Positions 1-8,822 of a DNA stretch of 64,000 nucleotides are shown one piece after another. The stretch lies in NCBI RefSeq assembly GCF_024741235.1, contig NZ_JANSKA010000005.1, positions 124,001 through 188,000 on the forward strand, in the 5' to 3' direction. The translations under genes and the position numbers were made by a program. Source of the stretch: Tractidigestivibacter montrealensis. Its GTDB lineage: Bacteria > Actinomycetota > Coriobacteriia > Coriobacteriales > Atopobiaceae. The notes beneath the pieces are model-generated. The model worked only from the letters and a program-made list of their open reading frames with translations, had not been told where the DNA came from and did no database searches. Every line of letters starts with the position of its first letter. Position 1 is the stretch's first letter.

Positions 1-1
1 A

Positions 2-145
2 GACTACGAGGCGGCCGGAGTGGTGACCAAACTTCCGGACGGTCGATATGCGCCCACGAGCGCGTTCTATTTGTCGCACAATGGTCTGGCTGGGGCGAAG
101 GCGTCACCGGCCGGAGAGAAGGAGGAGCATGCAGCAGACAGTTGA
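2..145 (+). CDS. C-terminal end of an upstream gene (partial)
   Basis: An open frame runs in from the window edge and stops at TGA 143-145, overlapping the start of trmFO by 17 nt. The 47 visible residues contain the string AGVVTKLPDGRYAPT, which resembles the wing hairpin of a winged-helix domain, then a charged tail. In related genomes topA or dprA is often found just upstream of trmFO, and DprA does end in a winged helix, so DprA is one candidate, but too little is visible to name it. Confidence 0.4.
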   Translation, partial: DYEAAGVVTKLPDGRYAPTSAFYLSHNGLAGAKASPAGEKEEHAADS

Positions 146-1472
146 CGTTGTGGGGGCGGGTCTTGCAGGAAGCGAGTGCGCGCTCCAGCTTGCCGACAGG
201 GGCGTGAGGGTCCGGCTTCATGAGCAGCGCCCCGTTCACATGTCTCCCGCGCACCACACCGACCGCTTCGCGGAGCTCGTGTGCTCAAATTCCCTGAAGT
301 CAACCAAGCCTGAAACTGCGGCAGGGGTTCTCAAGTGGGAGCTTGACGCCATGGGATGCCGCCTGCTGCCCATCGCGCAGGAATGCTCCGTGCCCGCAGG
401 GGGTGCCCTGGCGGTTGATCGCGAGAAGTTCTCAGACGCCGTGACCAATGCTGTCGTGTCCCATCCGCTCATCGAGGTCGTGAGAGAGGAGGTCACTCGG
501 ATTCCTGAGGGGCCTTCGGTCATCGCCGCCGGCCCGCTCTGCTCGGATGCGCTCTTCAAGGCGATTTCGGAGGCCGTGGGGGAGGGGTCGATGTCTTTCT
601 TCGATGCTGCCGCCCCCATAGTCTCGGCCGAGAGCATAGACCGCTCCATTGCGTTCTCGCAGTCCCGCTACGAGGGGGGCGGCGCTGGTGACTACCTCAA
701 CTGCCCTTTGGAGCGAGACGAGTACGACGCTTTCGTGGATGCACTGCTTTCCGCCGAGCGCGTCATCGCGCGGGACTTCGAGCAGAAGGACCTCTTCTGC
801 GCGTGTCAGCCAATAGAGGAGGTTGCCCGCACGGGGCATGATTCCATCCGCTTTGGCGCACTCAAGCCCGTTGGCCTCACCGACCCAAGGACGGGGCATC
901 GCCCATGGGCCGCGGTGCAGCTTCGGGCAGAGAATGCCCAGCGCACCGCCTACAACCTCGTGGGCTTCCAGACCAACCTCACCTGGCCAGAGCAGCGGCG
1001 CGTCTTCAGGATGATTCCGGGGCTGGCTCAGGCGGAGTTTCTCCGGTACGGCGTCATGCACCGCAACTCGTTCGTGGACTCGCCTCACGCCCTCGACGCA
1101 ACCTTTGCCATCCCCGGCACGCACACGCGTCTTGCGGGGCAGATAACGGGGACCGAGGGCTACGTCGAGGCAATTGCATCTGGCCTTCTCGCCGCGCTTA
1201 ACACATACGCGGAGACCTCCGGACTGACATACCCGGTGCTGCCGCATACTGGTGCCTTGGGGTCGCTTGTCGCCTATGCCACAAATCCGGCTACGGTGGG
1301 ATATCAACCCATGCACGTGAACTTTGGGCTGGTCCCACCACTGGAGGATGCGCCCAGGCGGAAGGACGATCGCCGCCGTCGCATGGCGGAGCGCGCCAGA
1401 AACGACATGGCAGCGTTTGTGCGGGCAAGGCAAGACCTCTTTGCCGGGATTGGGCAGGAATCCGTCTCATGA
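129..1472 (+). CDS. trmFO: methylenetetrahydrofolate--tRNA-(uracil-54-C5)-methyltransferase TrmFO
   Basis: Flavoprotein that makes 5-methyluridine at position 54 of tRNA using methylene-tetrahydrofolate as carbon donor; cytoplasmic. The FAD-binding glycine motif GAGLAGSE is at residues 9-16, followed by the family strings VCSNSLKS and QITGTEGYVEA. The 447-aa length fits the family. The open frame extends upstream to position 48, but ATG 129 is preferred because GGAGG lies just before it and FAD binding begins within ten residues of it. The stop overlaps the xerC start by 4 nt (ATGA), so the two are probably translationally coupled. Confidence 0.95.
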   Translation: MQQTVDVVGAGLAGSECALQLADRGVRVRLHEQRPVHMSPAHHTDRFAELVCSNSLKSTKPETAAGVLKWELDAMGCRLLPIAQECSVPAGGALAVDREKFSDAVTNAVVSHPLIEVVREEVTRIPEGPSVIAAGPLCSDALFKAISEAVGEGSMSFFDAAAPIVSAESIDRSIAFSQSRYEGGGAGDYLNCPLERDEYDAFVDALLSAERVIARDFEQKDLFCACQPIEEVARTGHDSIRFGALKPVGLTDPRTGHRPWAAVQLRAENAQRTAYNLVGFQTNLTWPEQRRVFRMIPGLAQAEFLRYGVMHRNSFVDSPHALDATFAIPGTHTRLAGQITGTEGYVEAIASGLLAALNTYAETSGLTYPVLPHTGALGSLVAYATNPATVGYQPMHVNFGLVPPLEDAPRRKDDRRRRMAERARNDMAAFVRARQDLFAGIGQESVS

Positions 1473-2449
1473 GCTCTAGGCCAGACAGCGCGCATTCCGC
1501 AGAGCTCCGAGCAGAGCCTGCGCCCCTTGGGTCAAGCGTACTGCCACGGGAGCGTCAGGCGTTTCTCGCGTACCTTGGGCAGGTTCGTGGTCTCTCTGAG
1601 AACACCGTGAAGGCATATCGGGCAGATCTGGCGTCCTTTGCCTCGTGGGCAGAGCGCTCTCATGTGGACCCTCTGTCGGCCACCCACCGCGACCTGCGCG
1701 GGTTTCTCGCCGACCTCAACCGTGCGGGTTACACGGTTCGTACCGTTGACAGGCGGCTTTCTGCGGTCCGCGACTTCTACGGGTGGATGCTCCGGGAGGG
1801 AATCTGCTCTGTGGACCCCGCTGCCGCGCTCGCTACGCCCAAGGGAGCTCGCCGACTGCCCAAGACCATGTCCGACGAGGACGTGCAGAGGCTCCTTGCC
1901 ACGTGCGATACGGATGAGGCCACGGGCATAAGGGACCGCGCGTTCTTGGAGCTGCTCTATGCTTCCGGCGCTCGCATCTCCGAGGTGTCGCGTCTCGACG
2001 TGGGCTCGGTGGACTTTGGCAGGAGCCAGGTCACGCTCTTTGGCAAGGGCTCGAAGGAGCGGATCGTTCCCCTCTACGAGGTGGCGCTCGACTGGGTGAG
2101 CCGCTACCTCGACGAGGCGCGTCCCTGGCTGGCGTCTGCCGCCAAGGGCGAGAAGGCAGAGGGGCCTGATGGTGCGCTCTTCCTCTCCACGCGTGGCAGG
2201 CGGATGAGCGCCGACGCCCTCCGCACCGTCTTCGAGAACCATGTATGCCTCGCACGGCTCGATCCCACGCTCACGCCCCACGCCATGCGGCACACCTATG
2301 CCACCGAGCTCGTCTCTGGCGGCGCTGACCTCCGGAGCGTTCAGGAGCTTCTTGGCCACGAGAGCCTCTCTACCACCCAGGTCTACACGCACCTCTCGGT
2401 CGAGAGGCTCAAGGACGCGGCGCGCCAAGCGCACCCCAGGGCACACTGA
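1469..2449 (+). CDS. xerC: tyrosine recombinase XerC/XerD family
   Basis: Site-specific recombinase of 326 aa, expected to resolve chromosome dimers at dif. An N-terminal SAM-like DNA-binding domain (about residues 28-115) precedes the catalytic domain. The catalytic set is complete: R169 (SGARISE), K193 (GKGSK), H271 and R274 (PHAMRHT), H297 (LLGHESL) and the nucleophile Y306 (VYTH). The position right after trmFO matches xerC of Firmicutes and other Gram-positives, but XerC and XerD cannot be separated from sequence alone. There is no phage or integron context, so a housekeeping role is likely. Confidence 0.85.
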   Translation: MSSRPDSAHSAELRAEPAPLGSSVLPRERQAFLAYLGQVRGLSENTVKAYRADLASFASWAERSHVDPLSATHRDLRGFLADLNRAGYTVRTVDRRLSAVRDFYGWMLREGICSVDPAAALATPKGARRLPKTMSDEDVQRLLATCDTDEATGIRDRAFLELLYASGARISEVSRLDVGSVDFGRSQVTLFGKGSKERIVPLYEVALDWVSRYLDEARPWLASAAKGEKAEGPDGALFLSTRGRRMSADALRTVFENHVCLARLDPTLTPHAMRHTYATELVSGGADLRSVQELLGHESLSTTQVYTHLSVERLKDAARQAHPRAH

Positions 2450-2505
2450 GTAGAGTCTGGGAAATCAAGGTGAAACGGTGAACACGAGCAGGTCTTACGT
2501 GCTGC

Positions 2506-2535
2506 TTGCCCGCTTCGTCTTTTACCTGCTATACT
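2506..2535 (+). promoter_or_regulatory. predicted sigma70-type promoter for rpsB-tsf
   Basis: A -35 like TTGCCC (2506-2511) and a -10 TATACT (2530-2535) are separated by 18 nt, about 160 nt ahead of the rpsB start and 57 nt after the xerC stop. This is a read by eye; the -10 is convincing and the -35 is partial. Confidence 0.55.
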
Positions 2536-2693
2536 CTTCAATCGCTGTGCAGATGCCCAGCATGTCGCTACCAGGCGGCAACATCACACACGCGCGACGA
2601 CTCGAAGACCGTGGTGCCCCAGGCTCTAAGCCAGGCCAGGGGTGGTGCTTTGGGGATGACATCGTGCGGAGGACCAACCAATGGAGGTCAAAC
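2536..2693 (+). promoter_or_regulatory. long 5' leader of rpsB
   Basis: About 150 nt lie between the predicted -10 and the rpsB start with no convincing small ORF. The segment around 2613-2655 is rich in repeated GGTG, CCAGG and GGCC blocks able to fold. Bacterial rpsB leaders are often bound by S2 for feedback control, so a structured leader is plausible here. I could not match it to a named leader motif. Confidence 0.35.
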
Positions 2694-3479
2694 ATGGCTG
2701 CTAAGGTTACTATTCAGACCCTTCTCGACGCAGGCTGCCACTACGGTCACCAGACCCGCCGCTGGAACCCCAAGATGAAGCCCTACATCTTTGGCGAGCG
2801 CAACGGCATCTACATCCTCGACCTCAAGCAGACCCTCATTGACGCCGACAAGGCCTATACGTTCCTGCGTGAGACCGCTGCCAAGGGCGGCAAGGTCCTC
2901 TTCGTTGGCACCAAGAAGCAGGCCCAGGAGCCAATCCAGACTCAGGCAGAGCGCGCCAACATGCCCTACATCAACCAGCGCTGGCTCGGTGGCATGCTCA
3001 CCAACTTCGTGACCATGCGCTCCCGCATCGCCCGCATGGAGGAGCTTGAGGCCATGGTCGAGGACGGTCGCATGAACGCGCTGCCCAAGAAGGAGCAGGC
3101 CCTGCTCACCAAGGAGCTTGACAAGCTCCAGAAGAACCTCGGCGGCGTCCGCGACATGACCGCTCTTCCGCAGGCTATCTTCGTCGTCGACACCAAGCGC
3201 GAGGAGATTGCCGTCCGCGAGGCCAACCGCCTGCACATCCCCGTCGTTGGCCTGCTCGACACCAACTCCGACCCCGATGTCATCGACTACGGCGTGCCTG
3301 CCAACGATGACGCCATCCGCTCAGTCTCGCTCATGTGCGAGCTTGCTGCCGACGCCGTCCTCGCTGGCACCGGCGAGACCCAGGTGACCGCCGAGGAGAT
3401 GCAGACCGGCGAGGCTTCCGCCCCCGTCGCAACCGAGGAGGCTGCCGCTCCTGCCGCCGAGGCTCCCGCGGCAGAGTAG
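2694..3479 (+). CDS. rpsB: 30S ribosomal protein S2
   Basis: Small-subunit ribosomal protein of 261 aa. It starts [27 protein letters not shown] and carries the family strings [20 protein letters not shown] and [13 protein letters not shown] in the right order. The C-terminus ends in an Ala/Glu-rich low-complexity tail, common in actinobacterial S2. The open frame reaches back to 2478, but ATG 2694 is chosen because GGAGG lies 6 nt before it and it matches the family N-terminus. tsf follows 43 nt downstream, the classic rpsB-tsf operon. Confidence 0.97.
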   Translation: MAAKVTIQTLLDAGCHYGHQTRRWNPKMKPYIFGERNGIYILDLKQTLIDADKAYTFLRETAAKGGKVLFVGTKKQAQEPIQTQAERANMPYINQRWLGGMLTNFVTMRSRIARMEELEAMVEDGRMNALPKKEQALLTKELDKLQKNLGGVRDMTALPQAIFVVDTKREEIAVREANRLHIPVVGLLDTNSDPDVIDYGVPANDDAIRSVSLMCELAADAVLAGTGETQVTAEEMQTGEASAPVATEEAAAPAAEAPAAE

Positions 3480-3522
3480 CCCCGTCTTCGCTCACACCAA
3501 CCAACCCCATTAGGAGGTTCAC

Positions 3523-4392
3523 ATGGCACAGATTACCGCCGCTCTTGTCAAGCAGCTCCGCGAGATGACCGACTCCCCCATGATGGAGTGCAAGAAGGCC
3601 CTCGTCGAGGCCGATGGCGACCTTGACAAGGCCGTCGACGTCCTCCGCAAGATGGGCCTCGCCAAGGCAGTCAAGCGCGCTGGCCGCGAGACCAACGAGG
3701 GCACCATCGCCGTCTACGTTTCCGATGACGCCAAGGTTGCCGCCATGGTCGAGCTCACCTGCGAGACCGACTTCGTAGGCACCAACGGCAAGTTCAAGGA
3801 CTTTGCGCACGCTGTGGCCGAGGTCGTTGCCAAGAACGACCCCGCCGATGTCGACGCCCTCAAGGCTTGCGCCATGGGGGAGGGCACCGTTGAGTCCGAG
3901 CTCACCGAGATGATCCACGTCATCGGCGAGAACATGAAGATCAACCGCTTCGCACGCCTCACTGCCGACAACGGCGCCATCGGCTGCTACATTCACCACG
4001 ACGGCAAGCACGCCGACATGGTGAGCTTCTCCTTCTCCAAGCCCGAGACCGCAGCGGCCGACGAGTTCAAGACCTTCGCACACGACGTTGCCATGCAGGT
4101 CGTTGCCAGCAACCCCGTCTCCGCCGTGCGCGAGGATGTCCCGCAGGACGTCATCGATCACGAGATGGGCATCTACAAGGCGCAGGCCGCCGAGTCCGGC
4201 AAGCCCGAGGCCATCCAGGAGAAGATCGCCCTCGGCAAGCTCGAGAAGTTCTACAAGGAGAACGTCCTCACCGAGCAGGTCTTCGTGAAGGACTCCAACG
4301 AGACCATCTCCTCCCTTGCCAAGAAGGTCTCGAAGTCCCTTGGCGACGACATCAAGGTTGTCACCTTCGTGCGCTTCAACTTCGGCGAGTAA
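3523..4392 (+). CDS. tsf: translation elongation factor Ts
   Basis: Guanine nucleotide exchange factor for EF-Tu, 289 aa. The N-terminal UBA-like module is followed by the signature MTDSPMMECKKALVEA (about residues 15-30) and by the TCETDFVG string of the core domain. The duplicated core subdomains and C-terminal helices appear complete. An AGGAGG site lies 5 nt before the ATG. A strong intrinsic terminator follows, so rpsB-tsf is a closed unit. Confidence 0.97.
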   Translation: MAQITAALVKQLREMTDSPMMECKKALVEADGDLDKAVDVLRKMGLAKAVKRAGRETNEGTIAVYVSDDAKVAAMVELTCETDFVGTNGKFKDFAHAVAEVVAKNDPADVDALKACAMGEGTVESELTEMIHVIGENMKINRFARLTADNGAIGCYIHHDGKHADMVSFSFSKPETAAADEFKTFAHDVAMQVVASNPVSAVREDVPQDVIDHEMGIYKAQAAESGKPEAIQEKIALGKLEKFYKENVLTEQVFVKDSNETISSLAKKVSKSLGDDIKVVTFVRFNFGE

Positions 4393-4424
4393 CCCTCGCG
4401 GCCTCATAAGAAGTCATCATTTTT

Positions 4425-4461
4425 GCCCCGGCTGGCAGGTTGCCCGCCGGGGCTTCTTCTT
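4425..4461 (+). terminator. intrinsic terminator of rpsB-tsf
   Basis: A perfect 8-bp stem GCCCCGGC/GCCGGGGC (4425-4432 with 4446-4453) closes a 13-nt loop and is followed by a T-rich run TTCTTCTTG. It sits 33 nt after the tsf stop. Confidence 0.85.
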
Positions 4462-4551
4462 GTCTTGGGGACAGGTCTTGGCCCTTGTCGTGTCCTCCGT
4501 ATGCAGAGACCCTACACTCGCCGAGGACGCAGCGGCACTACCACGGTGCTC

Positions 4552-4560
4552 TGATAGAAT
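4552..4560 (+). promoter_or_regulatory. possible extended -10 promoter for the pyrH operon
   Basis: TGATAGAAT reads as an extended -10 (TGN plus TAGAAT), 60 nt before the pyrH start and after the tsf terminator. I see no good -35, which extended -10 promoters can lack. Confidence 0.4.
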
Positions 4561-4619
4561 CGGTGGGGTTACGGCTGTGACATATGGCGGCCGCGACGTC
4601 CCGACGAATGGAGGATGGC

Positions 4620-5348
4620 TTGTCGACCTACAAGTACCAGCGCGTTCTTCTTAAGCTTTCCGGCGAGGCCCTCATGGGCGACCAGGCCTTTGGCATTGAC
4701 CCCAAGGTGCCGCAGAGACTTGCCGAGGAGATCAAGCCCGTCTGGGAGGACGGCGTCCAGGTAGCCGTTGTGGTTGGTGGTGGCAACATCTTCCGCGGCA
4801 TTCAGGGTGCTGCTGCCGGCATGGACCGCGCCCAAGGCGACAACATGGGTATGCTCGCAACGGTCATCAATGCCCTCTCGCTGCAGGACTGCTTCGAGCG
4901 CAACGGCATGGACTGCCGTGTCATGAGCGCTATCGAGATGCACCAGGTGTGCGAGACCTACATCCGTCGTCGCGCCATCAGGCACCTCGAGAAGGGTCGC
5001 ATCGTCATCTTTGCCGCAGGCACGGGCAACCCGTACTTCACCACTGACACCGCCGCGGCGCTGCGTGCCTGCGAGATTGGCGCCGAGGTCCTCATGAAGG
5101 CAACCAAGGTCGACGGCATTTACGACGCGGATCCCGTCACCCATCCCGAGGCTACCAAGTTCGACACCATCACGTACAAGGAGGTCCTCGCCCGCGACCT
5201 CAAGGTCATGGACGCCACTGCTACGGCGCTCTGCCATGACAACAAGATGCCCATCATGGTCTTTGACATGGGCCAGGACGGCGTCTTCATGAGCGCGCTT
5301 GCTGGCGAGAACGTTGGAACCACCGTCATCGAGGAGGAGCAAGCATGA
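4620..5348 (+). CDS. pyrH: UMP kinase
   Basis: Hexameric amino-acid-kinase-fold enzyme that phosphorylates UMP to UDP with ATP. It begins with [18 protein letters not shown] and has the GGGNIFRG loop and the [15 protein letters not shown] string. TTG 4620 is taken as the start because GGAGG (4610-4614) is 5 nt ahead and the product then begins like other PyrH proteins (242 aa). In-frame ATGs at 4584 and 4608 would add 12 or 4 unusual residues, and the 4608 ATG itself overlaps the ribosome binding site. The stop overlaps the frr start (ATGA). Confidence 0.95.
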   Translation: MSTYKYQRVLLKLSGEALMGDQAFGIDPKVPQRLAEEIKPVWEDGVQVAVVVGGGNIFRGIQGAAAGMDRAQGDNMGMLATVINALSLQDCFERNGMDCRVMSAIEMHQVCETYIRRRAIRHLEKGRIVIFAAGTGNPYFTTDTAAALRACEIGAEVLMKATKVDGIYDADPVTHPEATKFDTITYKEVLARDLKVMDATATALCHDNKMPIMVFDMGQDGVFMSALAGENVGTTVIEEEQA

Positions 5349-5890
5349 GCCAGTACACTGACAAGGCAAAGAAGCACATGGATAAGTGCCTGGAGGCTCT
5401 CCAGGCGAACTTCTCCCGCGTTCGCACCGGTCGTGCGAACCCCCACATCCTCGACCCCATTAAGGTCGACTACTATGGTCAGCCAACGCCCATCACGCAG
5501 CTTGCCGGCGTGAAGGTTCCCGAGGCCTCGATGATGGTCATCGAGCCGTGGGACAAGACCGCGCTCAGGAGCATCGAGAAGGCCATCGAGGCGTCTGACC
5601 TCGGCATCACGCCCTCCAACGACGGTGTGAGCATCCGACTGCCGTTCCCCAAGCCCACCGAGGAGCGTCGCCGCGAGCTCGCCCGCGAGTGCAAGGACAT
5701 CGCCGAGGAGGCCCGCGTTTCCATCCGCAACGTCCGTCGCGACACCAACAATAAGCTCGACCGCGACGAGGAGCTCTCGGAGGACGAGGTTTCCCGCGAG
5801 AAGAAGGCCGTCCAGAAGCTCACCGACGATTACGTCAAGCGTGTCGACGCCATGCTCAAGGAGAAGACCGCAGAGGTCATGGAGATCTAG
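5345..5890 (+). CDS. frr: ribosome recycling factor
   Basis: Splits post-termination ribosomes together with EF-G; 181 aa, the usual length. The strings [10 protein letters not shown] and [15 protein letters not shown] and the C-terminal long helix RREIARE-like ([20 protein letters not shown]) match the two-domain RRF fold. It is coupled to pyrH by a 4-nt overlap, the conserved pyrH-frr pairing, and uppS begins at the very next base. Confidence 0.97.
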   Translation: MSQYTDKAKKHMDKCLEALQANFSRVRTGRANPHILDPIKVDYYGQPTPITQLAGVKVPEASMMVIEPWDKTALRSIEKAIEASDLGITPSNDGVSIRLPFPKPTEERRRELARECKDIAEEARVSIRNVRRDTNNKLDRDEELSEDEVSREKKAVQKLTDDYVKRVDAMLKEKTAEVMEI

Positions 5891-6676
5891 GTGCAGATAG
5901 ACGAGAAGAAGCTTGGGGAGTACTACGCCAATCCCCCCGAGGACATATGCCTTGCAGATGTTGACATGAGTCGCATCCCCCGCCACGTTTCCATCATCAT
6001 GGATGGCAACGGACGCTGGGCGCAGGCCCGTGGTCTCGACCGCTCCGAGGGACACGTGGCTGGCGTCGACTCGCTGCGCGATGCCGTCACCACGAGCGTG
6101 AGGCTTGGTCTCGACGTGCTCTCGGTATATGCGTTCTCTACCGAGAACTGGAAGAGGCCACAGCATGAAGTCGACCTCCTCATGCACCTCTTCGCGACAA
6201 CCCTCCTTCACGAGCTTCCGCTCTTCCACCAGGAGAACGTGCGCCTTCGCTTCTTTGGTGACATCGACGCCCTTCCCAAGCAGACTGCCGATGTCTTTCG
6301 CGAGGGGCTTGCCCAGACGGCAGACCACACGGGCATGACCTTTGCTCTTGCTGTTAACTATGGCTCTAGGGCAGAGATTTCCCGCGCTGCCCGCGAACTT
6401 GCGGACGAGGTCGCGGCAGGCACCCTGCGGCCGGAAGACGTAGACGAGAACGCCATCTCCTCTCGGCTTTACACCGCTGGGCTTCCTGATCCCGAGCTTC
6501 TCATCCGCACGTCCGGCGAGATGCGCCTCTCCAACTACCTGCTCTGGCAGCTCGCCTACACCGAGTTCTACGTGACCCCCACCCTGTGGCCAGACTTCTC
6601 GCGCTGGGACTTCCTGCGTGCAGTCAAGGCGTTTCAGGGCCGTCACCGTCGGTTTGGGGGTGTCACCGAGCGTTGA
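5891..6676 (+). CDS. uppS: undecaprenyl (isoprenyl) diphosphate synthase
   Basis: cis-Prenyltransferase making the C55 lipid carrier for peptidoglycan and other envelope polymers. The signature IIMDGNGRWAQ carries the catalytic Asp at residue 38, and the C-terminal IRTSGEMRLSNYLLWQ and EFYVTPTLWPDF strings bind the homoallylic substrate. GTG 5891 directly abuts the frr stop and gives 261 aa; the ATG at 5966 would remove residues that vary in the family. The neighbour cdsA is the usual partner. Confidence 0.95.
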   Translation: MQIDEKKLGEYYANPPEDICLADVDMSRIPRHVSIIMDGNGRWAQARGLDRSEGHVAGVDSLRDAVTTSVRLGLDVLSVYAFSTENWKRPQHEVDLLMHLFATTLLHELPLFHQENVRLRFFGDIDALPKQTADVFREGLAQTADHTGMTFALAVNYGSRAEISRAARELADEVAAGTLRPEDVDENAISSRLYTAGLPDPELLIRTSGEMRLSNYLLWQLAYTEFYVTPTLWPDFSRWDFLRAVKAFQGRHRRFGGVTER

Positions 6677-7626
6677 GCGATAAGGGCCCGGAGGGAAAGC
6701 GGGACGAGCGCGAGAGCGTAGGCATCGACCGCCACATTGACAAGCTCGAGAACAGGCGCAACGCCAAGGAGGCACAGCGTACCGCTGGCGCCCTTGCCGG
6801 GCAGCGCGCGCGTGGGTGGACGGAGCGCCTTCTCACGCGCACAACCTCGGGCGCCATCTATGCCATCGTGGTTCTCGTATGCCTTTACCTTGGTCCTTTT
6901 GCCACGACGCTCATGATCAGCGCCATGGGGTGGCTCTGCTGCTCGGAGTTCTTCCGCATCGCGCGCATGGGCGGTCGCATGCCCAACGAGGGCGTGGGCC
7001 TTGCTGCTGCGGTGCTGTTTCCCCTCGCCGCCTACGGGTATGGCTTGAGGGGCCTTGTCATCATCCTCTTCCTGCTCCTTGCGGCATGCGCGGCCTGGTA
7101 CGTCTTCACGCCGCGTGCCAATGTGGGGGATGTGGCAATTACGGTCTTTGGACCGCTCTACACCTCGCTCACCTTCTCGAGCCTTGTCCTTGTCCGCATC
7201 ATCGACAAGGGCTTCACGGGGGCAACGCTCACGTTTGGCGTCATGCTCTCCATCTGGGCCAACGATGCCATGGCGTATGCCATAGGCTCCAAGTTCGGCG
7301 TCCACAAGCTGGCACCGCGCATCTCGCCGCACAAGAGCTGGGAGGGCTTCTACGGGGGCATCGTCGCCTCTGTGGTCATCTGGGCTGCCATGGCTGCCAT
7401 TGGCGTAGCCGGTCTGGAGATGCCGCTTGCCATCTTGGGTGGGCTTCTTGTGGGCATCGCGGGCGTCGTCGGCGACCTCTTCGAGTCGCGCCTCAAGCGA
7501 GGCGTGGGCGTCAAGGACTCGGGCAACCTCATGCCCGGCCACGGTGGCCTTCTCGACAGGTCAGACTCCATGCTCTTTGGCAGCATGGCTGCATATTTCG
7601 TACTTTTCTTTGGGGGAATTCTATGA
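6673..7626 (+). CDS. cdsA: phosphatidate cytidylyltransferase
   Basis: Integral membrane enzyme converting phosphatidate and CTP to CDP-diacylglycerol. About eight hydrophobic segments follow a charged 60-residue N-terminus. The CdsA signature is present near the C-terminus: RLKRGVGVKDSGNLMPGHGG, then LLDRSDS. The start is uncertain. TTG 6673 overlaps the uppS stop and gives 317 aa; no ATG occurs before the first membrane segment. The longer open frame to 6586 overlaps uppS heavily and is rejected. Confidence 0.9.
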   Translation: MSDKGPEGKRDERESVGIDRHIDKLENRRNAKEAQRTAGALAGQRARGWTERLLTRTTSGAIYAIVVLVCLYLGPFATTLMISAMGWLCCSEFFRIARMGGRMPNEGVGLAAAVLFPLAAYGYGLRGLVIILFLLLAACAAWYVFTPRANVGDVAITVFGPLYTSLTFSSLVLVRIIDKGFTGATLTFGVMLSIWANDAMAYAIGSKFGVHKLAPRISPHKSWEGFYGGIVASVVIWAAMAAIGVAGLEMPLAILGGLLVGIAGVVGDLFESRLKRGVGVKDSGNLMPGHGGLLDRSDSMLFGSMAAYFVLFFGGIL

Positions 7627-8822
7627 GTTTGTTTGAGCGCCCTGGAGCGCGCTCCCCGCGGCCGCATGTTCTTCGCGTTGCGGTATTGGGGTGCTCTGGC
7701 TCCATCGGGATGCAGACGCTCGACGTATGTCGTCAGCATGCCGATCGCTTAAAGGTGGTTGCTCTTTCTGTGAACTCGTCCTGTGAACGCCTTGTTGAGG
7801 CCGCGCGAGAGTTTGGCGCAACCCACCTTGCCGTTGCCGATGTCTCCCATAAGGATGACGTTGCCCTTGAGGGTGTCCCGTCCGGGTGCGAGATTGGCTT
7901 TGGCGCCGATGCCGTCATGGCGCTTGCGGAGCTTCCCGACGTTGACTGCGTGGTAAACGCCGTAGTGGGCGAGGCCGGCATGGCTGCAGGCTATGCAGCA
8001 CTCAAGGCCGACAAGATTCTTGCCTACGCAAACAAAGAGTCGATTGTTGTGGCCGGCGACCTTCTCATGCCGCTTGCCAAGCCCGGGAGGCTCATTCCCG
8101 TTGACTCTGAGCACAGTGCCATCTACCAGTGCCTTGTTGGCGAGAGGGACCAGGACCTCAATCGCATCTGGCTTACCTGCTCGGGCGGTCCCTTCTACGG
8201 CATGACCAGAGGCCAGCTCTCTCGCATGACTCCAGGAGACGCGCTTGCGCATCCAACCTGGACCATGGGCCCCAAGATCACCATTGACTGCGCGACGCTT
8301 ACCAATAAGGGGCTTGAGGTCATCGAGGCCCACCACCTCTTTGACGTTGACATTGACAACATTCATGTGCTCGTGCAACGCCAAAGCCGCATCCATTCGA
8401 TGGTCGAGTTTGCGGACGGCTCGGTTAAGGCCCAACTTGGACCTTCTGACATGCGCATCCCCATCCAATACGCGCTCAGCTATCCCGAGCGCTGGTCTGC
8501 CCCAACGGTTCCCGTGGACTGGTGCCACGAGGCTCCCGTTACCTTTGGCGAGGCAGACGAGAAAACCTTTGGGTGCCTCGCACTCATCAAGGAGGCCGGC
8601 CGTATTGCTGGAACCATGCCGTGTGCCGCAAACGCCGCCAACGAGGTTGCCAACGCGGCGTTCCGTGCAGGTGAGTGCGGCTTCCTGGACATCGAGCGCG
8701 CCATATCTTCTGTCATGAATGCTACGAAGGCCGTGCCTGTCGACAACTTGGCGCAGTTGGCCGAGGTAGATGCCAGGTCGCGCCAGCTCGCGCGCTCCTT
8801 CATCAGGGAAGTCCGCGCATGA
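7623..8822 (+). CDS. dxr: 1-deoxy-D-xylulose 5-phosphate reductoisomerase
   Basis: Commits DXP to the MEP isoprenoid pathway, reducing it to 2-C-methylerythritol 4-phosphate with NADPH and a divalent metal. The NADPH-binding GCSGSIGMQTLDV lies at the N-terminus, then AYANKESIV, PVDSEHSAI and SGGPFYGM, and the substrate loop region HPTWTMGPKITID. It is 399 aa. ATG 7623 overlaps the cdsA stop by 4 nt; the in-frame extension to 6816 is a shadow of cdsA. With ispG and ispH in this window it shows that the organism uses the MEP route. Confidence 0.96.
   Translation: MSLFERPGARSPRPHVLRVAVLGCSGSIGMQTLDVCRQHADRLKVVALSVNSSCERLVEAAREFGATHLAVADVSHKDDVALEGVPSGCEIGFGADAVMALAELPDVDCVVNAVVGEAGMAAGYAALKADKILAYANKESIVVAGDLLMPLAKPGRLIPVDSEHSAIYQCLVGERDQDLNRIWLTCSGGPFYGMTRGQLSRMTPGDALAHPTWTMGPKITIDCATLTNKGLEVIEAHHLFDVDIDNIHVLVQRQSRIHSMVEFADGSVKAQLGPSDMRIPIQYALSYPERWSAPTVPVDWCHEAPVTFGEADEKTFGCLALIKEAGRIAGTMPCAANAANEVANAAFRAGECGFLDIERAISSVMNATKAVPVDNLAQLAEVDARSRQLARSFIREVRA

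Noticed and set aside
2478-2693. N-terminal extension of rpsB to 2478
   Set aside because: The added 72 residues do not resemble S2 and cover the promoter and leader; ATG 2694 has GGAGG and the family N-terminus.
6816-7622. 800-nt extension of dxr inside cdsA
   Set aside because: It is an out-of-frame shadow of cdsA with His/Cys/Arg-rich composition; dxr starts at ATG 7623 coupled to the cdsA stop.
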